Positions 49,936 through 60,807 of a DNA stretch of 64,000 bases are shown piece by piece; position 1 is the first letter of the stretch, and the number at the start of each line of letters is the position of its first letter. The position numbers were made by a program, and so were the translations under genes. Under the pieces are notes generated by a model. It did no database searches. It was given only the letters and a program-made list of their open reading frames with translations, and was not told the DNA's origin. Source of the stretch: Whalleya microplaca (Eukaryota > Ascomycota > Sordariomycetes > Xylariales > Xylariaceae); assembly GCA_022497155.1 (NCBI GenBank), contig MU385752.1:310001-374000 (forward strand), written 5' to 3'.

Positions 49936-50736
49936 CCTGGAGCACGCGGAACATCACCTTAAACAACAACCACGAGATTGATCGGGCAGTGAGATCTAGG
50001 TATCTATCCTTCATTGTTATAGAGCACCGCCTCCACATAGCAGGGGATCTGAGCGACTATAATTCTATTTACATCGCAAACTCACGGCAGGAGTATCTGC
50101 TGCTGTTCAGCGAGAATAGGGGGCTGATGAAGAGTGGTGCTACGCAGCAGTGAAGGACCTAAGTAACAGAAGGAGAATAAGAAGACGAAGAAGATCAAAA
50201 AATCAATGACATCGAAAGAAACAAGAGGACAAGTCTCATAATTGAGGATACGCTTGGATTAGCAGGTTGTTCAAGTAAGAATAGGTCTGAAGTACGTACA
50301 GTACGGTGGAGGATGTAGTGTTTCTAGGGGCATCGTTGTATCCATCATACGTCCACGGGTACATACATACATACATAGCTGCATAGCTGAAGGGTCAAGC
50401 CACGATCCCACGCTGCCGCCACAATGCCTTATCTTATCGCTACCAAAAGGGCGGAATTGACAATTGTCAAGTCGCCAGATGGCAACAAGGTCATTCTTTA
50501 TTTATTCACTTAGTGCATATAAGGACATATGTCTCCTCGAGAGTACGAGACACTTTTCCGGCCCTATATATGATTTTTGTTACTATACAAATCTGAAGAT
50601 AGCCGTGTCAAGAAGGTCAACCTCGGGTCAACAACATTACCAACCTCGGATCACCAACCTCGGCGAGCACTTGTCACCTACACATCACCGCCTTCACGCC
50701 CGCCTGCCTCGCAGAACCCCGTCGTCCGTCGGCACC
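49314..50736. other. intergenic region
   Basis: Transcription-factor 3' flank and SEC72 promoter. It contains the (AT)n(GT)n microsatellite at 49880-49935 and a TATATATG element near 50565. The frame upstream of the SEC72 ATG is open back to an in-frame ATG at 50479, but it spans the TATA-like element and is treated as promoter. Confidence 0.5.
49880..49935. repeat. compound (AT)n(GT)n microsatellite
   Basis: A perfect TA run of about 30 bp followed directly by a TG run of about 24 bp, in intergenic DNA. Confidence 0.95.
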
Positions 50737-51351
50737 ATGTCCGACCTCGAGACCTTCACGCTGCTCCCGCTGCAGCTGGACCCGCAGACCAAGTCCGTGA
50801 CCTCGACGTCGCCGTCGCGCTCGCTGCAGGCCGAGCTGGCGGCGCTCAACGTGCTGCACCGCAGCCTGCACTCGCTCGAGACGCCCAACCAGGTGCCGCC
50901 GCCGCCGCTGCCCGTCAACCCGAAGCGGTCGGCGAACATCACGAAGCTGCGCGACAGCGGCAACGCCGAGCACCGCCGCGGCCGCCACGCCGACGCCATC
51001 AAGTTCTACAGCCTCGGCCTGCAGATGGCCCTCGGCCGCCCGCTGTGGGAGCCCCAGCAGCTCGTGCGCGAGGAGGTCGCCGCCCTCTACGCCAACCGCG
51101 CCCAGGCCCACATGGCCCTGCAGGCCTGGCCCGAGGGCGCCGCCGATGCCGAGGCCAGCGTCGAGGCCAAGCGCGTCGGGAACTCCAAGGCCTGGTGGAG
51201 GCGCGGCAAGTGTCTGATGGAGATGGGACGGTTGACCGAGGCGAACGAGTGGGTCGGGAAGGGCCTGGAGATGGAGGGCGAGGAGGGCGAGTTGATGTCC
51301 CTGATGAAGGAGATTAATGCGAAGCTGGAGAAGGAGAAGAGCAGTTCGTGA
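50737..51351 (+). CDS. SEC72: ER translocation complex subunit Sec72-like TPR protein
   Basis: Single exon, 204 residues. The conserved fungal Sec72 N-terminus MSDLETFTLLPLQLDPQTKS is followed by a Ser-rich link and PVNPKRSANITKLRDSGNAE. Then come TPR-type helices: HRRGRHADAIKFYSLGLQMA, VAALYANRAQAHMALQAWPE, DAEASVEAKRVGNSKAWWRR and GRLTEANEWVGKGLEM. Sec72 partners Sec71/Sec66 in the Sec63 complex for post-translational import of proteins into the ER, and its TPR binds chaperone tails. No membrane segment is present, as expected for a peripheral subunit. The start in CACCATGTCC context fits; the open frame upstream lies across promoter DNA. Assignment rests on remembered similarity of the N-terminus and TPR order. 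Confidence 0.85.
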   Translation: MSDLETFTLLPLQLDPQTKSVTSTSPSRSLQAELAALNVLHRSLHSLETPNQVPPPPLPVNPKRSANITKLRDSGNAEHRRGRHADAIKFYSLGLQMALGRPLWEPQQLVREEVAALYANRAQAHMALQAWPEGAADAEASVEAKRVGNSKAWWRRGKCLMEMGRLTEANEWVGKGLEMEGEEGELMSLMKEINAKLEKEKSSS

Positions 51352-52156
51352 TGTGTATTGTCTTTGTCTTTGGGGTTTTCTTCCTCTTCCGTTTTCCCCA
51401 CTGGCCGACAGAAGTGTTGAACGGTCAGTGGTCTACGCACTTGGCGGCGTTTCGGGCGTTGGGAGGTTATAAAGAGATATATATTAGGCTTCGTTGAGAT
51501 TTATAGCTAGTGTCATACATGCATCGTTTTTGCTGTGGTGGCCATGTCGCTTCTCCGTAGAATGCAGCATGGCTGCTGATTCTTGCTACATACACCAAGG
51601 AATAGAATCACACGCCTGGACAGAAGCGGGTTAAGGCGACGCAAGTATGTTTCTATTGTAACATTAGGAATAATACCCTATATGCCTTCCGTCTGCCACG
51701 TCTCCTAGGAGTGTAACATGCATACACCCATATCTTATCCCTCTAGCAAGTAGCTTATGAAATATGTAGCCCAGGTCTCATTCCAATTCCAAACCTCGAC
51801 AATGCCGCTCGATGACCAAGAGCCAATCGCAAGTCCATCCGTCCGCTTGTCCACTACACTCAGACTACAGGCAAATGGTTCTCCATCCTACACTGCGCCC
51901 CGAGCTACAAGATATATAGCACGGCTTCCTGGCCCCCCGGCCTTCCATCAGCCCGAGTGTTGGGTGTCTGCTCTCCCAATTCTGTGCATGCGATTGACTG
52001 GCCGTCCGCCCAACTAACAAGACAAGGAAGGCGACTCACTCTATATGTTACCATTGCCTGAACACAGCAGGGCACTCGTCAACTCCCGGGACGTACACAC
52101 ACATACACACACACACCTCTACTACACATATACATGGTCTGCGCTAGTGGATATAT
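51352..52156. other. intergenic region
   Basis: Convergent 3' flanks of SEC72 and the small gene at 52157. No gene is seen. Confidence 0.5.
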
Positions 52157-52794
52157 TTATTCCTTCTCGGAGAGATTCTTTTCGTCGAGACATGTCTTCC
52201 GCCGCGGCCTCATGACGGCGTCCTGGCTCGTCATGCGGCGGTCGAGGGCGCGGTCGAGCTTGGCGCCCAGGGCGAGCTTGTTGAGGTTGGCCGACTTCTC
52301 CTCGGTCAGGACGACCCGCTGCTGCGACAGCGCCTTGTTCTCCATCCGCGCTAGTCCGGTCTCGATGTCCCTGATCTCGGCCTGCGCGCTGTCTGTCGTC
52401 TGCACCGTCGGCGCGAACGAGGGCGCCGTCGTGCTGTACGTGCTGTACCGCATCGAGGCGCGATTGGAGGTGACCTGCGGGCGGGCCTGTGGGTTAGTTT
52501 GAGGACGGGTTTCGAACAGCGGGGAGACGACCGTAGAGGGAGAGGAATGGGAGGGGGAATGAGTAGAGGAATAGGAGGATAGAAGGATAGACGGATAGAT
52601 AGATGGTAGGATGGATTGATGGTGGTATATGTGGTGATATCGGGTAGGATGACTGCCTAGGAGGGGTCTCGCCCAAGGTAATTGTAGTAATAGTAGGAAA
52701 GGGGAGAGCGAATGATGTCAAGGTGAGGGGGAAGAGGTGCGAAACCTACCGAAGGCGCCATGATGGGGCGGGACGATTCCAACGAGGGGGACAT
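52157..52794 (-). CDS. small hypothetical coiled-coil-like protein (124 aa)
   Basis: Two exons, 52794-52750 and 52486-52157, joined in phase 0 across a 263-bp intron with GTAGGT donor and CCCACAG acceptor. The short exon 1 encodes MSPSLESSRPIMAPS. The remainder has a Ser/Thr/Tyr-rich stretch (RASMRYSTYSTTAPSFAPT). A charged helix with heptad-like hydrophobic spacing follows (EIRDIETGLARMENKALSQQ, then VLTEEKSANLNKLALGAKLD). The tail is basic (RALDRRMTSQDAVMRPRRK). There is no signal peptide and no cysteine cluster. I do not recognise the family. The coding bias is good, and the assignment as a real gene is likely. The exon-1 start is inferred and could also lie within exon 2. Confidence 0.65.
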
Positions 52795-55700
52795 TTTCTC
52801 TATGGTGTCTATATGGGTATTGTCGTGAACGCGGTCGAGTGCTGTATGTGTGTGTGTGTCTGACTGTCTGACTGTCTGTTTGTCCGTCTATCTGCAAGCG
52901 CGGAACTGTGATCAGGAGGATGATGGTATCGTTGAATGGGCGGTCGGACGGCAATATGCGCAGAGCAGGGGTAAGACTACCAAAGTAGGTAGGTAATAAG
53001 AGAGTCCCCGTCGACGGACAATTGTCAGAGGCAGATCGGAACAATTCAACGAGTCTCCCGTTTCTTTTTGTTTCTTGTTCTTTCTGTTCTTTCTGTTTTT
53101 CTGGCTCCTTTTCACTTCTGCCGCTGCTATACGATGACGATAACCTCGTGTGCACTCTGGTGTGTAGTGTACTAGGACAAGGTTGGTTTCAATGGCAGCG
53201 GGAATTGGATCCAAGTGGTATCAGGAAAAAAACGTGGGAATAGGGGTCGCGGGTTAAAAAAAGAAAAAGCCGGAAAATCGAAGTGGTGCAGGACTCGCGC
53301 TGGTCTTGTACTACACGCTATTCCGTGCAAATAGGATGCATGCAAGGTTGGGGACCCCTTCGGGATCCGTCACTAGCCTACATAATCCGGACGCATCCAT
53401 GTGTAATAATCTGTACGCAGCAGTACGCAGATTTGTTCAGCTTTGTAGGTATAAGACGGACATCCATTCCTGTTACGGACAAAACCTACATAATCTATCT
53501 ATGTACCTAGGCAGGCAGGCGGGAAACTAGGTTGGTAACAGCTAGGTGTTAATCAAGGTATAACATAGACCGATTAGACCACCGAGTACGAGTATCTTTT
53601 ATTATTATCATTACTACATATAGTAGACTTGCGCTTGACATCCGTGGATGTCGATCGCTCTGAACTCATCGCTGTAACACAATGTAGCGTTCGCAGTGCT
53701 TCAATACCCATATATGATATAATAAAGACCTTTCGCAACCACATGCACACCTACCGTGCGTTATATGTATGTACTATTATATACATTGGATATGTTCACT
53801 ACTACGGAATCCCGTCAGACCAAGCTGATCAGTCATCACCGCGATTTCCGTAACCCTTGTTGATAGTAGGTTAGGTTACGTCTTACAAGAAATAATGAAC
53901 CAACCAACTCCCTTTTGCAAAGTCCTCCCTTCTGTTATGGGCTTTGTTTCTCTTTATTACTCCCATGTTAGGTGCTTACTCGGTAATTTGTGGAAGATCT
54001 GGGTTGCCAGATACCCTTACAGTCTGGGCATATAGATGACCACTGTGTTGGATTGTCGAAACGGTTGAGCGCCAGTCTCATTAGTATGTAGTATCGACTC
54101 AAAAGTTCCACTGGTCTCATCACATTAGTATGTAGTTTTGCCCGCTTACTGCCACATGGTTTTCCCTCTCCACACGTGTATGCAGCGACCATACCCGAAA
54201 GCCTCACATCACATACACTAATAACCCATAGGTGTTCACAATGGCCAGGCTCCTCTGTACAGACTGACAGGATGTAGACTTCCGCCCTTCATAAGGTTAT
54301 GATGGCGGTTTCAGGGGTCTGCCTCTCCCAGGAGTTCCTAGCCTCCTAGTTTGATAAGGACCCTGTCGACCGATAAGCCGACTATGACACTCTATTCTCT
54401 AGCAAGCCTAAGCTCAACTCGGTGGCTATTCCATCAGCGTTACCAACATTGGTCAAGGGTCTGACGTTATAACAACACTATTGCGTAACGAGTTACATCA
54501 AAAATAACACATGTTCTACCAGCCGTCCCGACCCAGCACGTCTAACTTCGGTCCTACTGGGCCTTATGAATCATAGCAGGTTTATGCGAAGTGACCTACC
54601 TAGGCGGGCGGTAACTACTAACGAGCCCGCGATCCCATTTCTTTTCATTCACCGGGTGCACCATGTGGCAGCCGCCCGCATGGTACTATGTGTTCATTGC
54701 CCTGTCCCGGCATGAAGGGCAGGCGATGGCGCTAATGGCACAGACGAGTCATTCAAAGCCATGTCCCTGTCGCCTGTCATGAACGAGAGGTAGGTATCTT
54801 GACATGAATACCTACTCATTATATCAATTAATTCGTCCAATGGGATAATGGGATAGATGGCAAGATGGATGCCTAAGCACCGCACCCGCCGCATCTACGT
54901 AACATGCGATCAGATAAACTTCCGGGTGATGTACCCTGACGGGCCTGACGGGACGATAGCACGTGTCGCTTGGACATGAAAATAGTATGTTGTAATAATA
55001 CTATGTAGCAAATGACTATGTCCGTGCAGTTCTTGCCTCTCTGCTACCGAAGCCCTTTTTCAAGATCCCCACGTGGCTTGGATGATCGCGTCGATCCCGG
55101 GTGGGAACGCTATCTCGCAAGTCCTCGGTGAGATTCTCGCCATCCATCGCCATCGCCATCCCCATCGCCATCGCTATCGGATGACCCAGCAGGACACAAC
55201 CGGCCAACATACCATATGTGAGAATTCCAGAAGACAGAAAGGCAACCCAACGCACATAAGCAGCCAACTATTTAAATGCCATGTAATATGTCCCAATGTT
55301 GGCGAATCGCTTTGCGGACGACACTATTGTGTCACGCATGCAGGGCCAGCTATCACAATCAATACACGGCCCCGTCCACCAACCAGACCTAGAGAAGGCA
55401 GTTCCATCACCGACAGAAGTCTGGATCGCTGATGGGTTGGAAACACACGGGCACATGGTCGTCTACCAATGGTAACCAACCATCCGTCACCCCCTCCTCG
55501 CGTGTGTGTGGCTAGATAAGGGACTTTGCCGTCGAGACCTGCAGGTTGAGCACGTGGCGGCAAGGGATGCAACGCTAGCATGCCATTTGCCCAGCCCGCA
55601 AACGTAACTTATTATAACCCACAGGTCCGTATATACAGGGTTAATCCGTATTGTATATATTTATTACACGGTAGTCTAGTGTACTATTGTCTTCTGTCTG

Positions 55701-56792
55701 CTGAACATATACTAGGTTACATAGTAGGTATTCTCATTCTTCACAACCATTCACTCACGAGATTCGCAAATCGGCACCTTGGCGGTCGGCGTATTGCGCA
55801 TGTTGGCGTATATATATATATATATAGACCTCTGTTTGCAGCTGGCCAGTGACCAAGTCGTATTCCGTACATTCGAGCATGTCAGCCATGCGCATCCAGA
55901 CCTCCCCCTCCCCCTTTCCACCCATCTTGCCATTAACATGCAAGTCAAGCAACAGAAGAACATACATCGATCCTGCAGCTATCCTCGACGCGGTGTGAGG
56001 GGTCACGACCTCTCGAGGCCCTGCCATGGCGTTGCTTGATAGATTATGTGTCTCGTCCGAACGCTATTGGATGTGTGTAGGTGGTTGGTAGATCCTCTGT
56101 TAGTCGCCATGGGTTCGTTTGCAGTTGCCTACGACTCCGAACTCGCTAGGTACGACACGCACGAAAGCAGATGAACATATTGCCAATCCAATGTGTGCAT
56201 GCAATTCCTTGTTTCGTTCCGACTTAACTCGGCTGGTCACGGGGCCTAAACCTGCAGCAAGCCGCACCCTTGATCTAACCTGCGACAGAAAAAGTAAAGA
56301 AAAGAAAAAAGGTCGTCTCATGAGCAAACGTCCCTGACCTCTGCCCGCCAAACTGTGTATACGCCAGCTTTATTCATACTCTCGAGTCTGTCTACTACGC
56401 GAGGGCTCGACGCTGTGACGGTTGCGTTGAGTAGGTAACGCAATCAAGTCGACGAATAGATGGTGTAGAGCGTTTGGGACAATTGCCTCGGCATATTGGA
56501 TCTGATAGGTCTCAGAATTACTAACGTATTCGGTCACGTCGAATCAGGCTAACTGAGAAAAGAAACTTGATGTTCCAGAAGTCACCTACAGGTCGGGATT
56601 ACTGGCCATCAGGACAACTTGGCGTGCAGAGTCTCTAGGACATGGTTTCCACCAGCGTGCGATTATGAAGAGCCTTTCTTTTACAACTCGATTTTTGCTT
56701 TGAACTACCGACTTCTATTCCGAGGGAGCGTAGTGTCTAGGTTAGACGAGTCCACGCACGCCCGGCACTCAAAAGGCCACATGCGGCTAACT
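52795..56792. other. 4.0-kb gene desert
   Basis: No supportable gene. It holds short simple repeats (TGACTGTC units near 52858-52881, CATCGC units at about 55140-55180, (TA)n at 55807-55826) and scattered AGGTA motifs. It lies between conserved genes and the Cys-rich gene cluster. Confidence 0.5.
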
Positions 56793-57498
56793 TTAGTGGT
56801 GACTACGGCTCTTATGACTCTTCTTCTTGCCGCCGTGTGTCGATGACTTCTTCGAGTGCTCTGTGTTTGTATCGTGGCTTGACCTTCGGGATCCTCGAGC
56901 ATTCGGTGTCGTGGATGACGCGGCGACCTGCTCGCCTTCTTCGGTCACCGGCGCGTAGCCTTCGCTGTACTCGTACGCGGAGCTCCGCCGATGTGAGGAG
57001 CCTCGCGAGGAACCGTAATGTTTGCGGCTGTTCTTCGCCTTTCGACTCTCGGAGAAGGACATTTCTGGACTCGTTGCCTTCGACGATGCTGTGGATCATC
57101 AGGGAGGGCGCTCATGAGGTAATAAGAAGGGAGCGAGAAGACGACTAGGACTTACGTGCTGCGGTACATTTGCTACAGCATCCGTGACCGCAGGGAACCT
57201 CCATCTCTTCGACAAGGTTCGTGAGTGGGTTCCAGTCCATCCGATGACTCAATGCGGTGCACCATCCCTGGGTATTAGGCCCTCTGCCGCATACACAGCA
57301 GTTCCAGCTCCCCATCAGCGCCTTGAAGTTGCAGTTCTGCAGCGGACAGTCGACGTTGGTTGGCTGCGGTGTCGAGTATATCGGGTTCGAGCAGGGTGTC
57401 TCATACCCCGTCTCGAGATCGAACGGGGCCTCCGGACAGTACAGCCATTTGACCGACGTGTGTGAACAGGGGTGATAATGAGGGTGTCCGTGGCACAT
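56793..57498 (-). CDS. Cys/His-rich protein, paralogue B, with basic tail
   Basis: Two exons, 57498-57156 and 57088-56793, joined by a 67-bp intron (GTAAGT...CACAG), 212 residues. Residues 1-110 are the family domain: Met-Cys2, C11-x-H13, WLYC21, C36, C51-x4-C56, GSWNCCVC (Cys 67, 68, 70) and GRGPNTQGWC80. The domain ends in CGHGCCSKC. Cys2 to Cys21 have exactly the spacing of paralogue A. The second exon adds an 'SR/KH'-like tail rich in Ser, Arg, Lys, His and Gly (such as GSSRGSSHRRSSAYEYSEGY and THGGKKKSHKSRSHH). This resembles a disordered nucleic-acid-binding or nuclear-targeting region. There is no signal peptide. Metal binding is an inference; the biological role is unknown. It is the first of three same-strand family members. 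Confidence 0.78.
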
Positions 57499-58821
57499 AT
57501 TGTCGTCGTCTAGGTGTGCTGGGTGGTCTGGCGGAGAACGCTTCAGGTATACGAGGCTGCGGTTCGCCGGAGACGACGAGCCGTTTATACCGAGGTGAAG
57601 AGGCTCCCGGACATCTTGCCCGTTATATACACTTGCATGGAGGCCTCGTCCCTCTGCCCAACGCAGTGGCCGAACTAGTGCTAAGGTGAGTGTTTACTTT
57701 CACGTACAGATTATTATCCTCGATCATCCCTGTATCGAAAATGTGTGAGAAGAGACAACACCACCTAGGGGCAACACCAACGCATCCAAGCCCTCCAGGG
57801 CGTTCGATGGGCAGGCACTCTTGCTTTCACCGGGGGGAGGCATTGATCAGCAGCTTATTGCGTCGCACTGGCTGGTCTTTCCCCCCTGGATCCCGGCTGG
57901 CTGGTATAGATCTATCATAGATAGAGATCTTGTCTCGGCTAGTTGAGTAGACTAGTGCAACTGCAACTCATCCCAGTATATGCGGCGCTCCAATCACGAG
58001 ACCCGGGGGCTGCAGGACCCAAGCTACGTTTATCCTTTTTTTTCACCAAGACAGGGTCATTATTGGCTATTCGATACACACATACACAATTATGTACGAC
58101 ACCGAATATTGCCGAGTGTAGTGCCTGTGGGGACATAGATCTCGCGCGGGACTTCCGGCTGGGATCTTCGGTCGATCTAAACCCAGCTACCTGGTTAATG
58201 GCCATCGCATTGAGCACAAGGACGCCACGCAGCCAGAACACCAGGTCTCAGCCATCAAAAAGCAATTTTACTGTCTTTTCTTTTGTCATTCGTGATGTTC
58301 CGTCACCTTCGAGGCATCATTCCGTCATCCCAATCATTCCAACCGCCGCCCCCCTTCTCAGGCGCTTTGTCCTTCTCATTTCATATATATGTGTGGGAGT
58401 GTGGGTGAGTGTGTGGGTGTGGTGCGTGTCGAATGCGGCGTCTTTCGCGAATCTGACATCTAGACTCAGGCTTGTTCCGCTGCCGTGCGACGTGACTGAT
58501 ACTCCCCGTAGAGAGATCTCGCTCAAAGCTGCATGAATTTCTGCTCGAGAGTATGTACATTGCTGATTTCTACCTTCTATTCCAGGACTCAAGGCGCCAC
58601 GACGCGGACTAGGCCGTCGCGAAGATTCGCCTGCTCGGTTCCAACCATAACACCCATGCTACCTTGCGTCTATTACCTGCTTCATTTATATGCACTGTCT
58701 TGATGTAACGACAGCCTCGTTCCTCTCGCCAAGCAATTCGCACGAGCCTCGGTCTAGCCGCATGCGCCCTCCTCTCGAGCTTAAGGCGCCAATCTCGTCA
58801 ACGTATCTTAGACTTATTTGA
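57499..58821. other. spacer between paralogues B and C
   Basis: About 1.3 kb. A plus-strand frame at 57943-58536 stays open for 197 codons but has no recognisable features and low coding quality, so it is not called. Should contain the promoter of B. Confidence 0.45.
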
Positions 58822-59355
58822 CTAATTCTCTGTAGCGGGTTCGCATGTCTCGCAGCATATGTGCTCACACCGGTACTCCTGCCTGTCGATGATCATTATG
58901 CAACTGCAACGCCCTAGGATACCTACGTTAGAGCCTCGCGGAGCAGGGAAAGCCAGGGTGGGCGCGAACCTTGATCGTTCCACTACAGACCTCGGAGTTA
59001 GCATTTGCTCGTCCAGATACGAAGTGAGGAACCCCATAAACGTCCCCTCCTTAGGAGGCGCGACTTTGAGAGGGTAGGTAGATAGATAGGAGGGCGGGAC
59101 CACCGGCTCGCGACATACTTCTTTTCCACACCAGCAGCAATTCCAGTACCCTCCTCGTTCCGTGAACGGACACTTCGCCAGGGGGCATGCGACCTCGGCT
59201 CCAAATTCCGGTGGCGGTGGCCAAGGCACCGAGTTTCGAATGACCCTGCGGCAGGTCTTCCGTGACTGGCGGGAGGGCGGAGGGGCCTCCGAACAGTACA
59301 GAGTTCGCGTGACGACATGCTCGCATCGAAGCGTGTACGCTGTCTCGGTGCACAT
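58822..59355 (-). CDS. Cys/His-rich protein, paralogue C, with central insertion
   Basis: Single-exon model, 177 residues. It keeps the family pattern: Met-Cys2, RC11-x-H13, LYC21, C35, C57-x4-C62, then x8 and W71-x-C-C-x-C (GGYWNCCWC). It ends with YRCEHICCETC, the same C-x-H-x2-C-x2-C as the other members. Between the WxCCxC core and the terminal motif it has a long insertion (about 70-80 residues, including VAPPKEGTFMGFLTSYLDEQ). An additional CSC precedes the end. The YCSEAP after Cys21 matches the YCPEAP of paralogue B, suggesting these two are closer relatives. I looked for an intron inside the insertion, but candidate sites break the frame of the terminal motif. Function unknown. Confidence 0.74.
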   Translation of the reverse strand: MCTETAYTLRCEHVVTRTLYCSEAPPPSRQSRKTCRRVIRNSVPWPPPPEFGAEVACPLAKCPFTERGGYWNCCWCGKEVCREPVVPPSYLSTYPLKVAPPKEGTFMGFLTSYLDEQMLTPRSVVERSRFAPTLAFPAPRGSNVGILGRCSCIMIIDRQEYRCEHICCETCEPATEN

Positions 59356-60378
59356 AATGCCGATATCCCGGTTCTCGGTAGAGTCACCGAGGTTTTGTCA
59401 AGTTGAGTATAGATCAGCAAAGGATGTTGTCGGTTTCCTGCAGGCCGTCTTAAGGGGAGTCGAGCGACATTTCTGTCTGCTTGGTAGTCTCGTTGATTCT
59501 TATCCTCTTCGGCACAGCAGGTGTCTCTCGTCGTTCCCTCGTAATCTGTGGGTAAAACCAATGGCCTCCTTGATCCTCATTTACTTTGCCCACACGTAGA
59601 GCGAGATCAACCAGATCAGTTGACACCGGCCATTAACTTAGATGAAGAGAGACGCAACTATTGGACTCAGGACCACGTGTGAAGGGTGACATCGCCCCAG
59701 ATTAGCGATTCCTGTGTACGATATTCGAATCGAGCGGCCCGACGCTTTGGTCCCCAAGATTGATTGATCGATTGATTGACCCGGCTTGCGATCCGCAAGC
59801 CTTAGCGACGCAGTCATCCGCACGTCAGTTATGACAGGCCGAGCCGGGAAGCCACATGAGTATTGGCAGGATAGCATATTGGTACAAAGAGGGCAAAGCC
59901 TCGTCAGACACCTTCGTTACTAAGGACAATGATCTGGCACTCGGACGTCACGAAAATTGTCATACACGACACCACGTGGCCAAGTCGCCGACCTCACAAG
60001 AAAGTTTTAATATTGTCATCAATATAATTCGCTTCCATCCTAGCTCAGCTTCGCGCCTTCGTACCTCCTTGTTTCACTTCCTTCAATACTCGAAGTCGCC
60101 TCATTTTCAGCCCCCCTGTCGATCACAAACGCCATCCGCCAAATGAAAAGAACAAAAGCATGCGCAGCAAGCCATGTTTAATTGTCGCGGTAACATTTTA
60201 CCGCCGCCGCCCAATGCCAATCGTCAATTCTTCCCCTGGGGCCTCACAGTCCCTTCGTAATAGACCTCTTTGCCCTCCTTCCCTCCTTTCCTCCCTCTCC
60301 CTCACTCTCTCACTCTATCTATCTATCTCTCCCTCATACACATACTCTCTGCCGCGCTCTAGCTAGACATACGTCTAA
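59356..60378. other. spacer between paralogues C and D
   Basis: About 1 kb. It contains the presumed promoter of C and, near 60280-60335, a CT-rich tract that lies downstream of D. No gene is seen. Confidence 0.45.
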
Positions 60379-60807
60379 TCAAGTATCCGAGCGGCAGTTC
60401 TGGCACACGGCGTGGTAGCAGAGCGCATCGGGAATCTTTCGCATCGGGTGGACGCACCAACGATATGTGTTGCCGCCGCGGGCACACTGGCAGCACACCC
60501 AGCTGCCGCCCAGGTCTTCGAGCCGGCAGCCGCCGGAGCTGCACTGCTGCGATACCAGACACCCGCCGGTCGCGCACGGGTCGTTGTAGTCGATGCCCTC
60601 GGTCGGGTTGCACTCGGGCGCGTACGTAAGCGCCTCGCATGGCTGCTGCACGCCCTGCTGCCCCTCGTCGTTGCCAAGGGGCCGCGTGTGGTGGTGGTGC
60701 GCCGGCGTGTACGTCGAGTTCACGCAGAACGCGTACTGTACTGCGTACTCGATCTCCCGCGCGCAGGGCGCCAGGTGGTGGTAGTGCAGGTAATAGTACG
60801 TGCACAT
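60379..60807 (-). CDS. Cys/His-rich protein, paralogue D
   Basis: Single exon, 142 residues. It starts with Met-Cys2-Thr-Tyr and is unusually Tyr/His-rich at the N-terminus (YYYLHYHHLAPC). The C-x-H of the other members is shifted to HHLAPC, followed by YAFC28. A His run lies in YTPAHHHHTRP. The middle holds several extra cysteines (CATGGCLVSQQCSSGGC). The core C-x4-C-x8-W-x-C-C-x-C is exact (CSSGGC...GGSWVCCQC), followed by ARGGNTYRWC and the terminal CYHAVCQNC. ARGGNTYRWC aligns with GRGPNTQGWC of paralogue B. No signal peptide is present. With its extra Cys it is the most diverged member. Probable metal-binding protein of unknown function. Confidence 0.75.
   Translation of the reverse strand: MCTYYYLHYHHLAPCAREIEYAVQYAFCVNSTYTPAHHHHTRPLGNDEGQQGVQQPCEALTYAPECNPTEGIDYNDPCATGGCLVSQQCSSGGCRLEDLGGSWVCCQCARGGNTYRWCVHPMRKIPDALCYHAVCQNCRSDT

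Noticed and set aside
57943..58536. 197-codon plus-strand frame between paralogues B and C
   Set aside because: No motif, poor coding bias, simple-repeat segment (GTGTGGGT) inside, and no supporting exon.
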